A DNA stretch of 31,005 bases, taken from CAZVEE01 sp964625525. Lineage in GTDB: Bacteria; Pseudomonadota; Alphaproteobacteria; JAJFIK01. Within the stretch, counting starts at the first letter, position 1, and the number at the start of each line of letters is the position of its first letter. Positions 6,969-15,304 of this stretch are shown here, piece by piece. Where the stretch lies: positions 1 to 31,005 of the forward strand of contig CAZVEE010000039.1 of the NCBI GenBank assembly GCA_964625525.1, given 5' to 3'. A program made the position numbers and the translations under genes. Under the pieces are notes generated by a model. It did no database searches, was not told the DNA's origin, and worked only from the letters and a program-made list of their open reading frames with translations.

Positions 6969-8867
6969 TTAAAGGACGAAATTCTTCTCAGACAAGTCGT
7001 CCGCCTGGACATCTTTCAGGATCAGCTTGTCGCCGGCGCTGTCCGCCCCCAGCTTGCTGAGATCCAGAACGGTGGCCCACCCTTCATCCACCAGAGCGCC
7101 CTTCACCGCGGCGAAGTCCACGCCATAAGCGGTCAAGTCGATCTGGTCATGGGCGACTTCAAAGTCGTGGACCATGTCCTGACCGGTGCCGGCCTGCATG
7201 ACGAAAGTGTCGCCGGTCTGGTCGCCGGCCCATTCGCCACCCCACAGGTGATCGTTGCCGGCACCGCCTTCGATACGGTCCGCCCCGGTGCCGCCGATCA
7301 ACTTGTCCGTACCCGCCCCACCGGAGAGCGTATCGCCATCGGCACCGCCCATGAGGGTGTCGGCATCGGCACCGCCGGACAACGAGTCCGCCCCGATGCC
7401 TCCGTCCAAGTGGTCCTGACCAGCGCCGCCCTCGATGGTATCGGCGCCTTCACCACCAAAGGCAGAGTCATTGCCGTCACCGGCGCGGATGGTGTCGTCG
7501 CCTTCATGGCCGTGGATCGTGTCCTGACCTTTATCACCATCCAGGGTGTCGCGGCCTTCCCCGCCACGCAGCTGATCGTCACCATCGCCGCCACTGACGA
7601 TATCGTCGCCGGCCCCGGCATTGATGATGTCGTTCCCGTCGCCGCCGCTTGCCGTGTCATTGCCGGCTTCGGCGTTGATGGTGTCGTCCCCGGCCCCGCC
7701 ATCAAGCGTGTCATCGCCGAGGCCCGCATTCAGGGTGTCACGGCCGTCGCCACCGCTCAGCTCGTCATCACCGGCGCCGCCCAGCAGCACGTCATGGCCA
7801 CTGCCGCCGACGATGACGTCGTCTCCGTCTTGAGAAGCGACAGCCTCACCTTCGGACGTGCCTTTATAGACCCACTCGCCGTTCTCCAAAGCCCATTCCG
7901 CGCCAACGCCGCCACCGCTGAGCAAGTCATTGCCCTGCATGCCGTCGATGGTGTCGTCGCCCTGCTGACCCTGAATGGAGTCCACTGTGTCGTGTGGGTT
8001 CATTTTGGAGTATTTATTGCCGACAATGAGGTCTTCATTGCCGATTTCATTGCTCTCCTGGAAGTGTGCATTCAGCACTTGCGCCGTGCTCTGACCGATC
8101 TCAACGGTGAAGACGGCGTCGTCGTAGTCTTTGTCGCCGCCTTTCCAGAGGTCTTCAAAGCCGAGCTGGATGGTGCCGGCGCCGGTATCCAGCAGGCCCG
8201 TTGTATGCAGCAGATCATCCGGGTTCATCTTGACATTATCGCCGTAGGCCGCGGTGTGGAAAACCGGGTTCTTCACCGCTGTTTCCGCGCCATCCGGTGC
8301 CACATGGACCAGGTTCGGAGCCGTTGAGGAGAGGGTGGCCGGGTCGCCATTGCCGTCGCGAAACTCGAATGTACCCTCTTGCATATCCTTGAACTGATTG
8401 TTGGCGTTGTAACCATTGGAGATGATGAAGAAACCAACCTGGTCGCCGGCCTCCACGTCGATCGTGTGGTTACTTTCATCGGCAATCAGGTCACCGCCGC
8501 TGCCTTGAAGCGACGCGTTGTCCCAAATGATTTCCACATCATAGATCTCACCGGTCTCTGGATCGACTTTGTAGACGCCGAAGGTGTTTTTATAACCGGC
8601 TTCTTCGTAGTTGAAGGTCACCGTCATTTCACCATCTTCGGCGGCGGTAATCAGAGTGGTGGGCACGAAGGAGACTTCTGCGTCGTCCCCGTACAGCATA
8701 TCATCGCCGCTGCCGCCTTCGATGTTGTCGCTACCAATACCGCCATAGACCGTGTCCTGACCGCCCTTGGCGTCGATGTACTGGTTACCGGCGCCGCCGT
8801 CGATCGTTTCATCGCGCTCGGTACCAACATGCGTGTTGCCTTGCTGAACGGCTGAGTTGTTGGCCAT
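6969..8867 (-). CDS. RTX calcium-binding secreted protein with DUF4114-like domain
   Basis: A 632-residue acidic protein without a Sec signal. Order: about four RTX units (15-62), a beta-rich region (65-258), an irregular stretch with two isolated RTX units (304-320), 22 consecutive nonapeptides (348-545), and a C-terminal part ending in a hydrophobic FVL. The beta-rich region ends in LGFEDLWKGGDKDYDDAVF, the typical core of DUF4114. RTX repeats bind calcium and fold outside the cell, and an uncleaved C-terminal segment addresses such proteins to type I exporters. The ABC and adaptor genes directly downstream are therefore the likely exporter. GGAGATGGAAG before the ATG gives a plausible ribosome site. 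No protease or lipase domain is visible, so a structural, adhesive or matrix role is more likely than an enzymatic one. Confidence 0.92.
   Translation of the reverse strand: MANNSAVQQGNTHVGTERDETIDGGAGNQYIDAKGGQDTVYGGIGSDNIEGGSGDDMLYGDDAEVSFVPTTLITAAEDGEMTVTFNYEEAGYKNTFGVYKVDPETGEIYDVEIIWDNASLQGSGGDLIADESNHTIDVEAGDQVGFFIISNGYNANNQFKDMQEGTFEFRDGNGDPATLSSTAPNLVHVAPDGAETAVKNPVFHTAAYGDNVKMNPDDLLHTTGLLDTGAGTIQLGFEDLWKGGDKDYDDAVFTVEIGQSTAQVLNAHFQESNEIGNEDLIVGNKYSKMNPHDTVDSIQGQQGDDTIDGMQGNDLLSGGGVGAEWALENGEWVYKGTSEGEAVASQDGDDVIVGGSGHDVLLGGAGDDELSGGDGRDTLNAGLGDDTLDGGAGDDTINAEAGNDTASGGDGNDIINAGAGDDIVSGGDGDDQLRGGEGRDTLDGDKGQDTIHGHEGDDTIRAGDGNDSAFGGEGADTIEGGAGQDHLDGGIGADSLSGGADADTLMGGADGDTLSGGAGTDKLIGGTGADRIEGGAGNDHLWGGEWAGDQTGDTFVMQAGTGQDMVHDFEVAHDQIDLTAYGVDFAAVKGALVDEGWATVLDLSKLGADSAGDKLILKDVQADDLSEKNFVL
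7233..7826 (-). repeat. RTX nonapeptide array (22 units of 27 bases)
   Basis: Residues 348-545 of the RTX protein consist of 22 uninterrupted nonapeptides of the form G-x-D-x-(hydrophobic)-x-G-G-x. The DNA is therefore periodic every 27 bases, with variable third positions. It is a coding repeat and not a CRISPR. Confidence 0.93.
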
Positions 8868-8995
8868 CTTCCATCTCCAATTTCAGTGCGTCTCAAGGCC
8901 CCACGGCCCAAACCGCTACGAGCACTGTACCGGCGGGTTCCATAAGAAGCGGTTACGCACACAGATCCTTATACTGAATGAAACCTTAACGCCGC

Positions 8996-9364
8996 TCAGC
9001 CGCCTTGTTTGAGAGCCGCATAAGCGTCCACGCTGTTCTCGACCAGCGTTTCCAATTCGGCGAGGCGGGCCTGCATGGTTTCAATCGTCGTGGCCGGATC
9101 TTCGAAAGTCTGCGCCTCGGTAGCCACACGCATGGCGGCGCCATTCGAGGCGACGCCTTTGAGTTGATGGGCCGCATGGCGGGCTTCCTCCGTATTGCCG
9201 GCGGTCACGGCCGCTTTCATCTGTAACAACAGATCCGGCAATTCCGAGGAGAGCTGGTCGATCAATTCGGCGGTGGTTTCCTCGCCCAGAACTTCGGACA
9301 ATTCGTCCAAGCGGGCAGTGTCGAGATAGTCCGTATCGGACTGCTGGTGTGCAAGCGCGCTCAT
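8996..9364 (-). CDS. Stand-alone Hpt (histidine phosphotransfer) domain protein
   Basis: A 122-residue, all-helical protein that is essentially a single Hpt domain. The motif HAAHQLKGVASN holds the expected phospho-accepting His66, followed by LKG, with helices before (ELIDQLSSELPDLLLQMK) and after (TMQARLAELETLVENSVDAY). Hpt proteins carry phosphoryl groups between receiver domains in the cytoplasm. This one has no kinase gene beside it. It lies 128 bases upstream of the RTX gene on the same strand and is divergent from the glgP operon, whose third gene encodes a receiver-PP2C protein. By analogy with HptB of Pseudomonas aeruginosa, which phosphorylates HsbR (also receiver-PP2C), it is a good candidate to feed that phosphatase. 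This link is inferred from layout. Confidence 0.88.
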   Translation of the reverse strand: MSALAHQQSDTDYLDTARLDELSEVLGEETTAELIDQLSSELPDLLLQMKAAVTAGNTEEARHAAHQLKGVASNGAAMRVATEAQTFEDPATTIETMQARLAELETLVENSVDAYAALKQGG

Positions 9365-9507
9365 GGTCCGTGCGTCCTTGTCAATTCCACTGGAGAGCCC
9401 GCGAGTATGGCGGCGCGGTGCTGTCGATGATCAAGTGTGCACTGCCTTCCTGTGTGTTCGGTAAAGATGGGCTGAAAAAGCGTCAGGACGCCTCATAGTT
9501 AACAGAC

Positions 9508-9527
9508 GCTTACGGAGCATCGTAAGC
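9508..9527. promoter_or_regulatory. Inverted repeat upstream of glgP (candidate operator or leader hairpin)
   Basis: A perfect 7-bp inverted repeat, GCTTACG / CGTAAGC, has a 6-base centre. It lies in the 248-base divergent region between the Hpt gene and glgP, 85 bases before the preferred glgP start. It has no T-run and is therefore not a terminator. A dimeric regulator could bind it as a palindrome. Nothing in the window identifies the regulator. Confidence 0.45.
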
Positions 9528-9612
9528 AGACTTTAAGAGCCTTATCTGTATGTCCGCTGAGACAGTTCATGCCCTGCCAGCCATCGAGCACCTTGTTTCA
9601 ACGGAGATTAGT

Positions 9613-12081
9613 ATGAGCCAAGCCGTCCCAACCCGGAGCAATGCGGCCCCTGTTGCGCCGCATATTGAAGACCTTAAGCAGTCCATCATTCGTAATATTC
9701 AGCACCATCGTGGTAAGTTGATCGAAGATGCGACGCTGGTGGACGTGTATCACGGCTTGTCTTTGGCCGTGCGCAATGTCGTGCTGGATGCGTTCCTGGA
9801 GGCGGAGCGGTCAAACCGCCAAACGCGTGCCAAACGGGTTCACTATCTGTCCATGGAGTTCCTGATCGGCAAGCTCCTTGAGAACAATCTGATCAATGTG
9901 GGGTTGCTGGACTCCTGCCGTGAGGCGGTGACGGCGCTCGGCTATGATCTCAATGATGTGCTGGACAAGGAAATCGATCCGGCGCTGGGGAATGGCGGGC
10001 TGGGCCGACTCGCGGCATGCTTCTTGGATTCCATGGCAACGCTCGGGATCGCCGCGACAGGCTACGGTATTAACTACGAGTACGGACTGTTCCGCCAGTC
10101 GATCTCCAACGGTTATCAGCAAGAAGCGCCGGATCACTGGACCGTGCATGGCTGCGCCTGGCAGGTGGAACGCCCCAATGAAGTGTGCGTGGTGCCGGTG
10201 TATGGCCGGGTGATCGAAACGGTCGACCGGGACGGACACTACAATCCCACTTGGATGAACTGGAAAGTGATCTTGGGCGTGCCCCATGACATGCCCGTTG
10301 TGGGCTTTGGCGGCAGCCGGACCAACATGCTGCGCCTTTATTCGGCGCGGTCGTCCGACGATTTTGATATGAAGATCTTTAATGACGGCGACTACATGAG
10401 TGCCGTGCAGGAGAAGATCGCGTCGGAGACGATCTCAAAAGTTCTGTATCCGGAGGACAGCCAAGAATCTGGTAAAGAGCTGCGCCTGCTGCAGGAGTAC
10501 TTCTTCGTCGCGTGTGCCCTGCGTGACATCGTGAAGCAGCATCTTGACGCCCACGGTACGATCGGCACGTTCCACCAGTTCCACGCCATCCAGCTCAATG
10601 ACACTCACCCGGCGCTGGCGGTGGCGGAACTGATGCGCATGCTGGTGGATGAACACAGTGTGTCCTGGGAGCGGGCCTGGGAGATCACCGTCGATACCTG
10701 TGCCTACACCAACCACACTTTGCTGCCCGAAGCGTTGGAATGCTGGCCCGCTTCGCTCATGGAGCGGGTGGTGCCGCGGCATTTCCAGATCATCCGGGAG
10801 ATCGATGCCCGCCTGCGTAGTGAGCTAGAGCACACTTATCCGGGCGATATGGACAAAATCAACCGTATGGCGATTGTCACTTATGGAAACGATCAGCCGG
10901 AAACGGTGCGTATGGCCAACCTGTCCATCGCGGGATCGCATTCGGTGAATGGGGTGGCGGCGTTGCATTCGGAGTTGGTGAAGTCGCGTCTGGTGCCGGA
11001 CTTCTATCAGCACTGGCCCCACCGCTTTAACAACAAGACCAATGGGGTGACGCAGCGGCGCTGGCTGTTGCAGGCCAATCCGGGTCTGGCACGCTTGATC
11101 ACGAACGCCATCGGCGATGGCTGGATTACCGACCTGGATGAGCTGACCCGTCTTGAGGCCTATGCGGAGGATACAGGCTTCCAGGATGCTTTCCAGCAGG
11201 TGAAGGACGAGGCGAAGCGCCGCCTGGCGAGCGTGATTTACAACACGACGCGCATTTCGGTGGATACGGACACCGTGTTCGATATGCAGGTGAAGCGGGT
11301 GCATGAGTACAAGCGCCAGCTTCTGAACGCGCTGCATATCATCCACCAGTACCTGTCCATTGTGGAGGATGGAACCACGCTCGCCTCGCCGAAGACGTAT
11401 GTTTTTGCGGGCAAGGCGGCGCCAGGTTATTTCATCGCCAAGCGGATCATCAAGCTGATCAATAATCTGGCCTCTGTGATCAACCAGGATGCGCGGGTGC
11501 GGGGCCAGCTGAAAGTGGCGTTCGTGCCGGACTATAAGGTCTCTCTGGCCGAGCGTATTTTCCCCGCTGGCGATGTGAGCGAGCAGATTTCCACCGCCGG
11601 TTTTGAAGCGTCCGGAACCGGGAACATGAAATTCACCCTGAACGGCGCGCTCACGCTGGGCACGTTGGACGGGGCGAACATCGAGATCCGTGAAGAGGTG
11701 GGGCCGGATAATATCTATATCTTCGGGCATCGGAGCGATGAAATCCAACAGATGCGCGAAAGTGGCAGCTATCAGCCCTGGGACATCTACCACAATGATC
11801 CCTCGGTGAAGCGGGTCATGGATGCGCTGCGTTCGGATCTCTTCTCGCCGGGAGAGCCGGAGCTGTTCGAGCCCATCCATTTCAATCTGCTCAGCGGGGG
11901 GGACTATTTCTGCCTGTTGGCGGACTTTGCCGACTATGTAAAGACGCAGGCGCGTCTGGAAGATGACTATCGGGAGCGCGCGGCTTGGCGTCGCCGGGCT
12001 ATCCTGAACGTTGCACGCAGCGGCAAATTCTCCAGTGACCGGACCATCGCGGATTACGCCCGCGATATCTGGGGCGTCTGA
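9613..12081 (+). CDS. glgP: Glycogen/starch/maltodextrin phosphorylase
   Basis: An 822-residue GT35 phosphorylase when started at the ATG at 9613, which has GGAG six bases upstream. An in-frame ATG at 9550 would add 21 residues without family similarity. The enzyme uses phosphate to release glucose-1-phosphate from alpha-1,4-glucans in the cytoplasm. Signatures: YLSMEFLIGKLLENNL near the N-terminus, GNGGLGRLAACFLDS, YEYGLFRQ, the substrate region QLNDTHPALAVAEL, FVPDYKVSLAERIFPAGD, and the pyridoxal-phosphate lysine K673 in GTGNMKFTLNGALT. It is the first gene of a plus-strand block and is followed after only 3 bases by the outer-membrane protein gene. Co-transcription with the polysaccharide genes suggests it supplies glucose-1-phosphate for UDP-glucose. 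Glycogen synthase sits at the far end of that block. Confidence 0.96.
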   Translation: MSQAVPTRSNAAPVAPHIEDLKQSIIRNIQHHRGKLIEDATLVDVYHGLSLAVRNVVLDAFLEAERSNRQTRAKRVHYLSMEFLIGKLLENNLINVGLLDSCREAVTALGYDLNDVLDKEIDPALGNGGLGRLAACFLDSMATLGIAATGYGINYEYGLFRQSISNGYQQEAPDHWTVHGCAWQVERPNEVCVVPVYGRVIETVDRDGHYNPTWMNWKVILGVPHDMPVVGFGGSRTNMLRLYSARSSDDFDMKIFNDGDYMSAVQEKIASETISKVLYPEDSQESGKELRLLQEYFFVACALRDIVKQHLDAHGTIGTFHQFHAIQLNDTHPALAVAELMRMLVDEHSVSWERAWEITVDTCAYTNHTLLPEALECWPASLMERVVPRHFQIIREIDARLRSELEHTYPGDMDKINRMAIVTYGNDQPETVRMANLSIAGSHSVNGVAALHSELVKSRLVPDFYQHWPHRFNNKTNGVTQRRWLLQANPGLARLITNAIGDGWITDLDELTRLEAYAEDTGFQDAFQQVKDEAKRRLASVIYNTTRISVDTDTVFDMQVKRVHEYKRQLLNALHIIHQYLSIVEDGTTLASPKTYVFAGKAAPGYFIAKRIIKLINNLASVINQDARVRGQLKVAFVPDYKVSLAERIFPAGDVSEQISTAGFEASGTGNMKFTLNGALTLGTLDGANIEIREEVGPDNIYIFGHRSDEIQQMRESGSYQPWDIYHNDPSVKRVMDALRSDLFSPGEPELFEPIHFNLLSGGDYFCLLADFADYVKTQARLEDDYRERAAWRRRAILNVARSGKFSSDRTIADYARDIWGV

Positions 12082-12084
12082 TCG

Positions 12085-13059
12085 GTGGGAGCGCCCCGGG
12101 CCACAGGTGCTTGTCACCGGCTGCTGCGCCTGGTCGCTGTAATCTGGGTTTGGGCTGCTGTCATGACCAGCAGCCCGGCCCAGGCGGAGGAGGCGCGGGA
12201 AGAAGCCGCGTGGGAGCGCCTGTGGCAGGGGGTTTCCGGGTCCTTTTCGGTGCCGGTGTCGGACTGGTCCGAGCGCAAGCATGCTTCCTTTTTGCGTAAT
12301 GCGCTTGATGGGTTCAGCGGCAGTATCGCCATCGGCGTGCCGGTTCAAATGGATACGGATGAAGCGATCTCAGGTGCTGGGGTGCGCGAGCGTACCGGGC
12401 GCACGGCCACGGCCCGACTGACGATAAAGTATAATCCGATCTCCGCCTGGTTTGCGGCCGGAACGGCTTACTACTACACCGACCCCAATCTGAAGGCCGA
12501 CTGGGATCCGGATTTCTCCTATGCCTTCGGCTATGACGACTGGCGCCCCTACACGGTGAGTCTGGTCTATGCGAATTACGGGGGGAACCGCTTTTCCCCC
12601 AATCGAGCCGCGGGTGAGCAGCGAACGGATTTTTCGGAAGGAACGATCACACTGGGATGGAAGTTCCCGGTACCGAAGAAAATCGCCCGCCCATTTCTGC
12701 TTGACCGGGATCAGGAGATTGGCTGTGTGGTGGGCTATAACGCCAGTCCCCGTTACTTCGATCTTGATTCCGGAGAGCGGCGGTCCTGGAAGCAGAGCGC
12801 GTCCCTGGGTTGCAAATATGTCATCACGGGGAACTTTTATCTGAACTGGGCGGCCTACTTCTATCCCCATGCGGAGCAGCAGCAACCATGGGACCCTGAC
12901 TTCACCTATGGCTTTGGCTACTTCGATTGGCGCCCGGGTACGTTCACGGTGCAGTACAACAACTATTCTGGCAACCGTTTTCCCGGTCGGCAAGGCGGTG
13001 ACAATACGGGTCGGTTTCGCGATGGCGAAATCATGGTCGGTTGGTCCTGGAGTTTCTAG
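12085..13059 (+). CDS. Putative outer-membrane beta-barrel protein with internal duplication
   Basis: A 324-residue protein starting at a GTG three bases after the glgP stop. The signal peptide fits (hydrophobic RLLRLVAVIWVWAAVMTSS, cut after AQA at 34). The mature part is rich in alternating aromatic and polar residues and ends in WSWSF. A terminal Phe is the usual Bam-recognition signature of outer-membrane barrels. A block of about 32 residues occurs twice, at 139-170 and 268-299, with DPDFxYxFGYxDWRP and YxNYxGNRF. I cannot name a family with certainty. Its place between glgP and the regulator/synthase genes suggests an export pore or surface receptor for the polysaccharide. Downstream, the phosphatase gene starts 2 bases after its stop. 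A later Met at 12163 is less likely because it would destroy the signal peptide. Confidence 0.75.
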   Translation: MGAPRATGACHRLLRLVAVIWVWAAVMTSSPAQAEEAREEAAWERLWQGVSGSFSVPVSDWSERKHASFLRNALDGFSGSIAIGVPVQMDTDEAISGAGVRERTGRTATARLTIKYNPISAWFAAGTAYYYTDPNLKADWDPDFSYAFGYDDWRPYTVSLVYANYGGNRFSPNRAAGEQRTDFSEGTITLGWKFPVPKKIARPFLLDRDQEIGCVVGYNASPRYFDLDSGERRSWKQSASLGCKYVITGNFYLNWAAYFYPHAEQQQPWDPDFTYGFGYFDWRPGTFTVQYNNYSGNRFPGRQGGDNTGRFRDGEIMVGWSWSF

Positions 13060-13061
13060 GT

Positions 13062-14345
13062 ATGACAGTAAGCACACACGACACCGATTGGACTCATGGA
13101 CCGATACTGATCGTGGATGATTCCAGCAGTCACCGGTTCATGTTGCGCAAAACGCTGGAGCGGTGGGGGTATTCGGTGACGGAAGCACCGGATGCGGAAA
13201 CGGCGCTGGCGATGATCCGCACAGACCCAGTACGCCTTGTGATCAGTGATTGGGTCATGCCGGGTATGCAGGGACCGGAATTGTGCGACCGGATTCGGGC
13301 ATTGATGGGAGATGACTATATCTATGTCATCTTGTTGACGAGCCGGTCGGCGAGTGACGACGTGGCCTTTGCTTATGATTCCGGTGCGGATGACTTTCTG
13401 ATTAAGCCGCTGGTGCCGCGGGATTTGGCAGGTCGCCTGAAAGGCGCGCGGCGGATCTTAACGTTGCAGCACGACCTGCAAGACAAGCATGAGCGCTTGC
13501 TGGCCACGAAAATCGATATGGAGAAGGCATTTCGCGCGCTCCAGGCCGATTTGGACGCGGCAGAGCGATTGCAGCGGTCCATGCTACCGGCCGCCAAGAG
13601 CACGGCCTTAAACGCCGAGATCGCGACGTTCTTTCAGCCTGCGGCCCATTTGGCCGGCGATATCTTCAACTTCGCGCCGGTGCAGGGGCGGTATGTGGCG
13701 CTTTACTGTATCGACGTATCCGGACATGGAGTGTCCTCGGCGCTGCTCTCAGTTTCTTTGAGCAAAGTGCTGGAAGCGCGATCCATGGCCAATGAAGTGG
13801 TGTTCGAACCAGAGGGTTTGCGCGGTGGGGTGCGGCCGCGTGATCCGGTCGATGTGGTGGAAACATTGAACAGTCGTTTCCAGGCAGAGGATAATGGTGA
13901 TCTCTACTTTACCATGGTTTACGGCATTCTGGATACGCATACGGGTGTGCTGAGTTTCTGCCAAGCGGGACACCCGGCACCATTGTTGGTGCGGGCGAAT
14001 GGCGAGGCGGAATATGTGAGCGATACGGGCATGCCGGTGGGCATGTTGCTCGAGGCCTCGTTTGGTCAATGTGAGGTGCGCTTGCGCGAAGGTGATCAAC
14101 TCTATTTTTACACGGATGGTATAGTTGAATGTGAGGGACCGAGCGGCGTCATGCTCGGTGATGACCGCTTCCTGGACGTGGTTGCCCGCAGCGCGCCGAA
14201 TGGTATCGACGCCACAGTCGAGGCGATCGAGGCGCTGCTGAAAGGGTGGCGGCAACAGGACACGTTCGACGACGATATCTCTGTACTCGCCCTGCGGATG
14301 GGCGGGGCGGATGCCCGAATGGCCTCACATGGAAAAGGAGCCTGA
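13062..14345 (+). CDS. Response regulator with PP2C (RsbU/SpoIIE) phosphatase output
   Basis: A 427-residue protein. Residues 14-130 are a receiver domain with acidic pair DD19-20, phospho-acceptor D63 (VISDWVMPGMQG), T/S at LLTSRS and K115 (DFLIKPL). A short coiled coil (about 132-172) carries AERLQRSMLP, the typical entry to RsbU-type phosphatases. Residues 185-415 are the PP2C domain, with metal aspartates in HLAGD (D200), IDVSGHG (D218) and FDDDISVLAL, and GHPAPLLV in between. Such proteins dephosphorylate a STAS antagonist when the receiver is activated, and the STAS gene follows after 3 bases. The receiver has no kinase in the window. The nearby Hpt protein is a possible phosphodonor. 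The chosen ATG is two bases after the upstream stop; the frame extends back to 13041, but that part overlaps the barrel gene. Confidence 0.93.
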   Translation: MTVSTHDTDWTHGPILIVDDSSSHRFMLRKTLERWGYSVTEAPDAETALAMIRTDPVRLVISDWVMPGMQGPELCDRIRALMGDDYIYVILLTSRSASDDVAFAYDSGADDFLIKPLVPRDLAGRLKGARRILTLQHDLQDKHERLLATKIDMEKAFRALQADLDAAERLQRSMLPAAKSTALNAEIATFFQPAAHLAGDIFNFAPVQGRYVALYCIDVSGHGVSSALLSVSLSKVLEARSMANEVVFEPEGLRGGVRPRDPVDVVETLNSRFQAEDNGDLYFTMVYGILDTHTGVLSFCQAGHPAPLLVRANGEAEYVSDTGMPVGMLLEASFGQCEVRLREGDQLYFYTDGIVECEGPSGVMLGDDRFLDVVARSAPNGIDATVEAIEALLKGWRQQDTFDDDISVLALRMGGADARMASHGKGA

Positions 14346-14348
14346 CGA

Positions 14349-14687
14349 ATGCTGGTCGATAGTCACAAAGATGGTGAATTGCTCGTGGTCTCAATCCTCC
14401 AGCCGCGCTTGGACGCGGCGGTGGCCGTGACGTTCAAGGATGAAGTGGGGCAGTACATCGAAAGCGGAGAAGATCGTATCGTGCTGGATTGCTCCAGTGT
14501 CGATTTCATCGACTCCAGCGGTCTGGGCGCGATCGTCGCAGTGATGAAGAAAGTGGGCCGCCAGGGTGAGCTGGCTCTGGCCGGGCTGCAGGACTCGCCG
14601 GCGTCCATCTTCTCGCTCACACGCATGGACAAGGTGTTTAACATCTATCCGACAGTGACGGACGCGGTTTCCGCCATCCGCCACTGA
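14349..14687 (+). CDS. STAS-domain anti-sigma-factor-antagonist-like protein (RsbV/SpoIIAA type)
   Basis: A 112-residue single STAS domain. DFIDSSGLGAIVAVMKK is the diagnostic segment. By comparison with SpoIIAA, the second Ser (S57) is the residue phosphorylated by the partner kinase. LDCSSVDFID is the preceding strand, and RMDKVFNIYPTVTDA matches the C-terminal helix region. In partner switching the unphosphorylated form binds a target and the kinase form inactivates it. Its start lies 3 bases after the stop of the PP2C phosphatase gene, and GGAG in that gene's last codons forms the ribosome site. The kinase gene follows after 71 bases. Its target here is unknown. No sigma factor gene is in the window, so the target may be the synthase or the RsbW-like tail of the type I transporter. 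Confidence 0.93.
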   Translation: MLVDSHKDGELLVVSILQPRLDAAVAVTFKDEVGQYIESGEDRIVLDCSSVDFIDSSGLGAIVAVMKKVGRQGELALAGLQDSPASIFSLTRMDKVFNIYPTVTDAVSAIRH

Positions 14688-14758
14688 GGCACGCTCGGTA
14701 TCGCGGCGAGCCGATCAGGGATCACACCACAATCAGCAAGAGGACGGATGAGAACGCC

Positions 14759-15187
14759 ATGGGGTCAATCGTTTTCTCCATTCCCAGCAGCTACCACGCC
14801 GTTCGTACAGCCGCCCGGAAAATCCGGGCTCTGTGCGACGATCATCTCAGCGATGATGAGAGTGCGCTGATGGAACTGTGTGTTGTGGAAGCCCTCAACA
14901 ATATCGTCGAGCATGGTTATCGCGAGGCGGAAACAGGGCGCATCGACATTCATGTGGATGTGACCACAGACACCACGCAAATCGTGCTGACCGATTTCGG
15001 CGGCGCCGTGCCCGATCATGTTTACGCCGGAGCCGGACGAGCGGCTCCGGCGCTTGACGCGCTGGAAGATTTGCCGGAGGGAGGTTTCGGCATCGCGCTG
15101 ATCCGGCAAAATATGGACGATGTTGAATATCAGCGGTGTGGAGAACGCAACCGCCTCGTTTTGCGGAAAGTGCATGCGTGTGCTTGA
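14759..15187 (+). CDS. RsbW/SpoIIAB-type serine kinase (anti-sigma factor-like ATPase)
   Basis: A 142-residue single HATPase_c_2 domain. The N-box ELCVVEALNNIVEHGY (E44, N47, N48), the G1 box TDFGGAVP (D79) and the G2 box EGGFGIALIRQ are intact, so it should bind ATP and phosphorylate its STAS partner. It completes a phosphatase-antagonist-kinase trio encoded in order from 13062. No cognate sigma factor is nearby, so it may act only as the kinase of the switch, as SypE and HsbR do in biofilm control. The ribosome site is weak: GAGGA lies 14 bases before the ATG, and another ATG at 14748 is out of frame. The gene is followed by 117 bases containing a strong hairpin before the synthase gene. 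Confidence 0.92.
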   Translation: MGSIVFSIPSSYHAVRTAARKIRALCDDHLSDDESALMELCVVEALNNIVEHGYREAETGRIDIHVDVTTDTTQIVLTDFGGAVPDHVYAGAGRAAPALDALEDLPEGGFGIALIRQNMDDVEYQRCGERNRLVLRKVHACA

Positions 15188-15262
15188 CCGCGCCGCTGCC
15201 CTGATCAAGGGGTGGGCCTCTTCAGGGAGGCTTAAGGCGGATGGTTTACAGTCCTGACGGTG

Positions 15263-15283
15263 GCGGGCAGGGACCTGCCCCGC
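15263..15283 (+). terminator. Candidate terminator or attenuator between regulators and synthase
   Basis: GCGGGCAG, loop GGAC, CTGCCCCGC (one bulged C), followed at once by TTTCCTT. It sits 76 bases after the kinase stop and 21 bases before the synthase ATG. It could end part of the transcripts, setting regulator above synthase levels, or form a leader hairpin near the ribosome site. The T-tract is short, so efficiency is doubtful. Confidence 0.45.
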
Positions 15284-15304
15284 TTTCCTTCAGTGAGCTG
15301 ATCC

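Noticed and set aside
7233..7826. 27-base periodicity resembling a short-repeat array
   Set aside because: The period equals nine codons of the RTX motif and there are no spacers, so it is not a CRISPR.
6951..8327. 458-codon open frame on the plus strand across the RTX gene
   Set aside because: It is the mirror of the RTX repeats: its periodic Val/Ala-rich product follows from the 27-base coding repeat on the other strand, and it has no ribosome site or family features.
10825..12348. 507-codon open frame antisense to glgP
   Set aside because: GlgP is unmistakable on the other strand along the whole stretch. The antisense product has no recognisable domain and reflects GC-rich codon bias.
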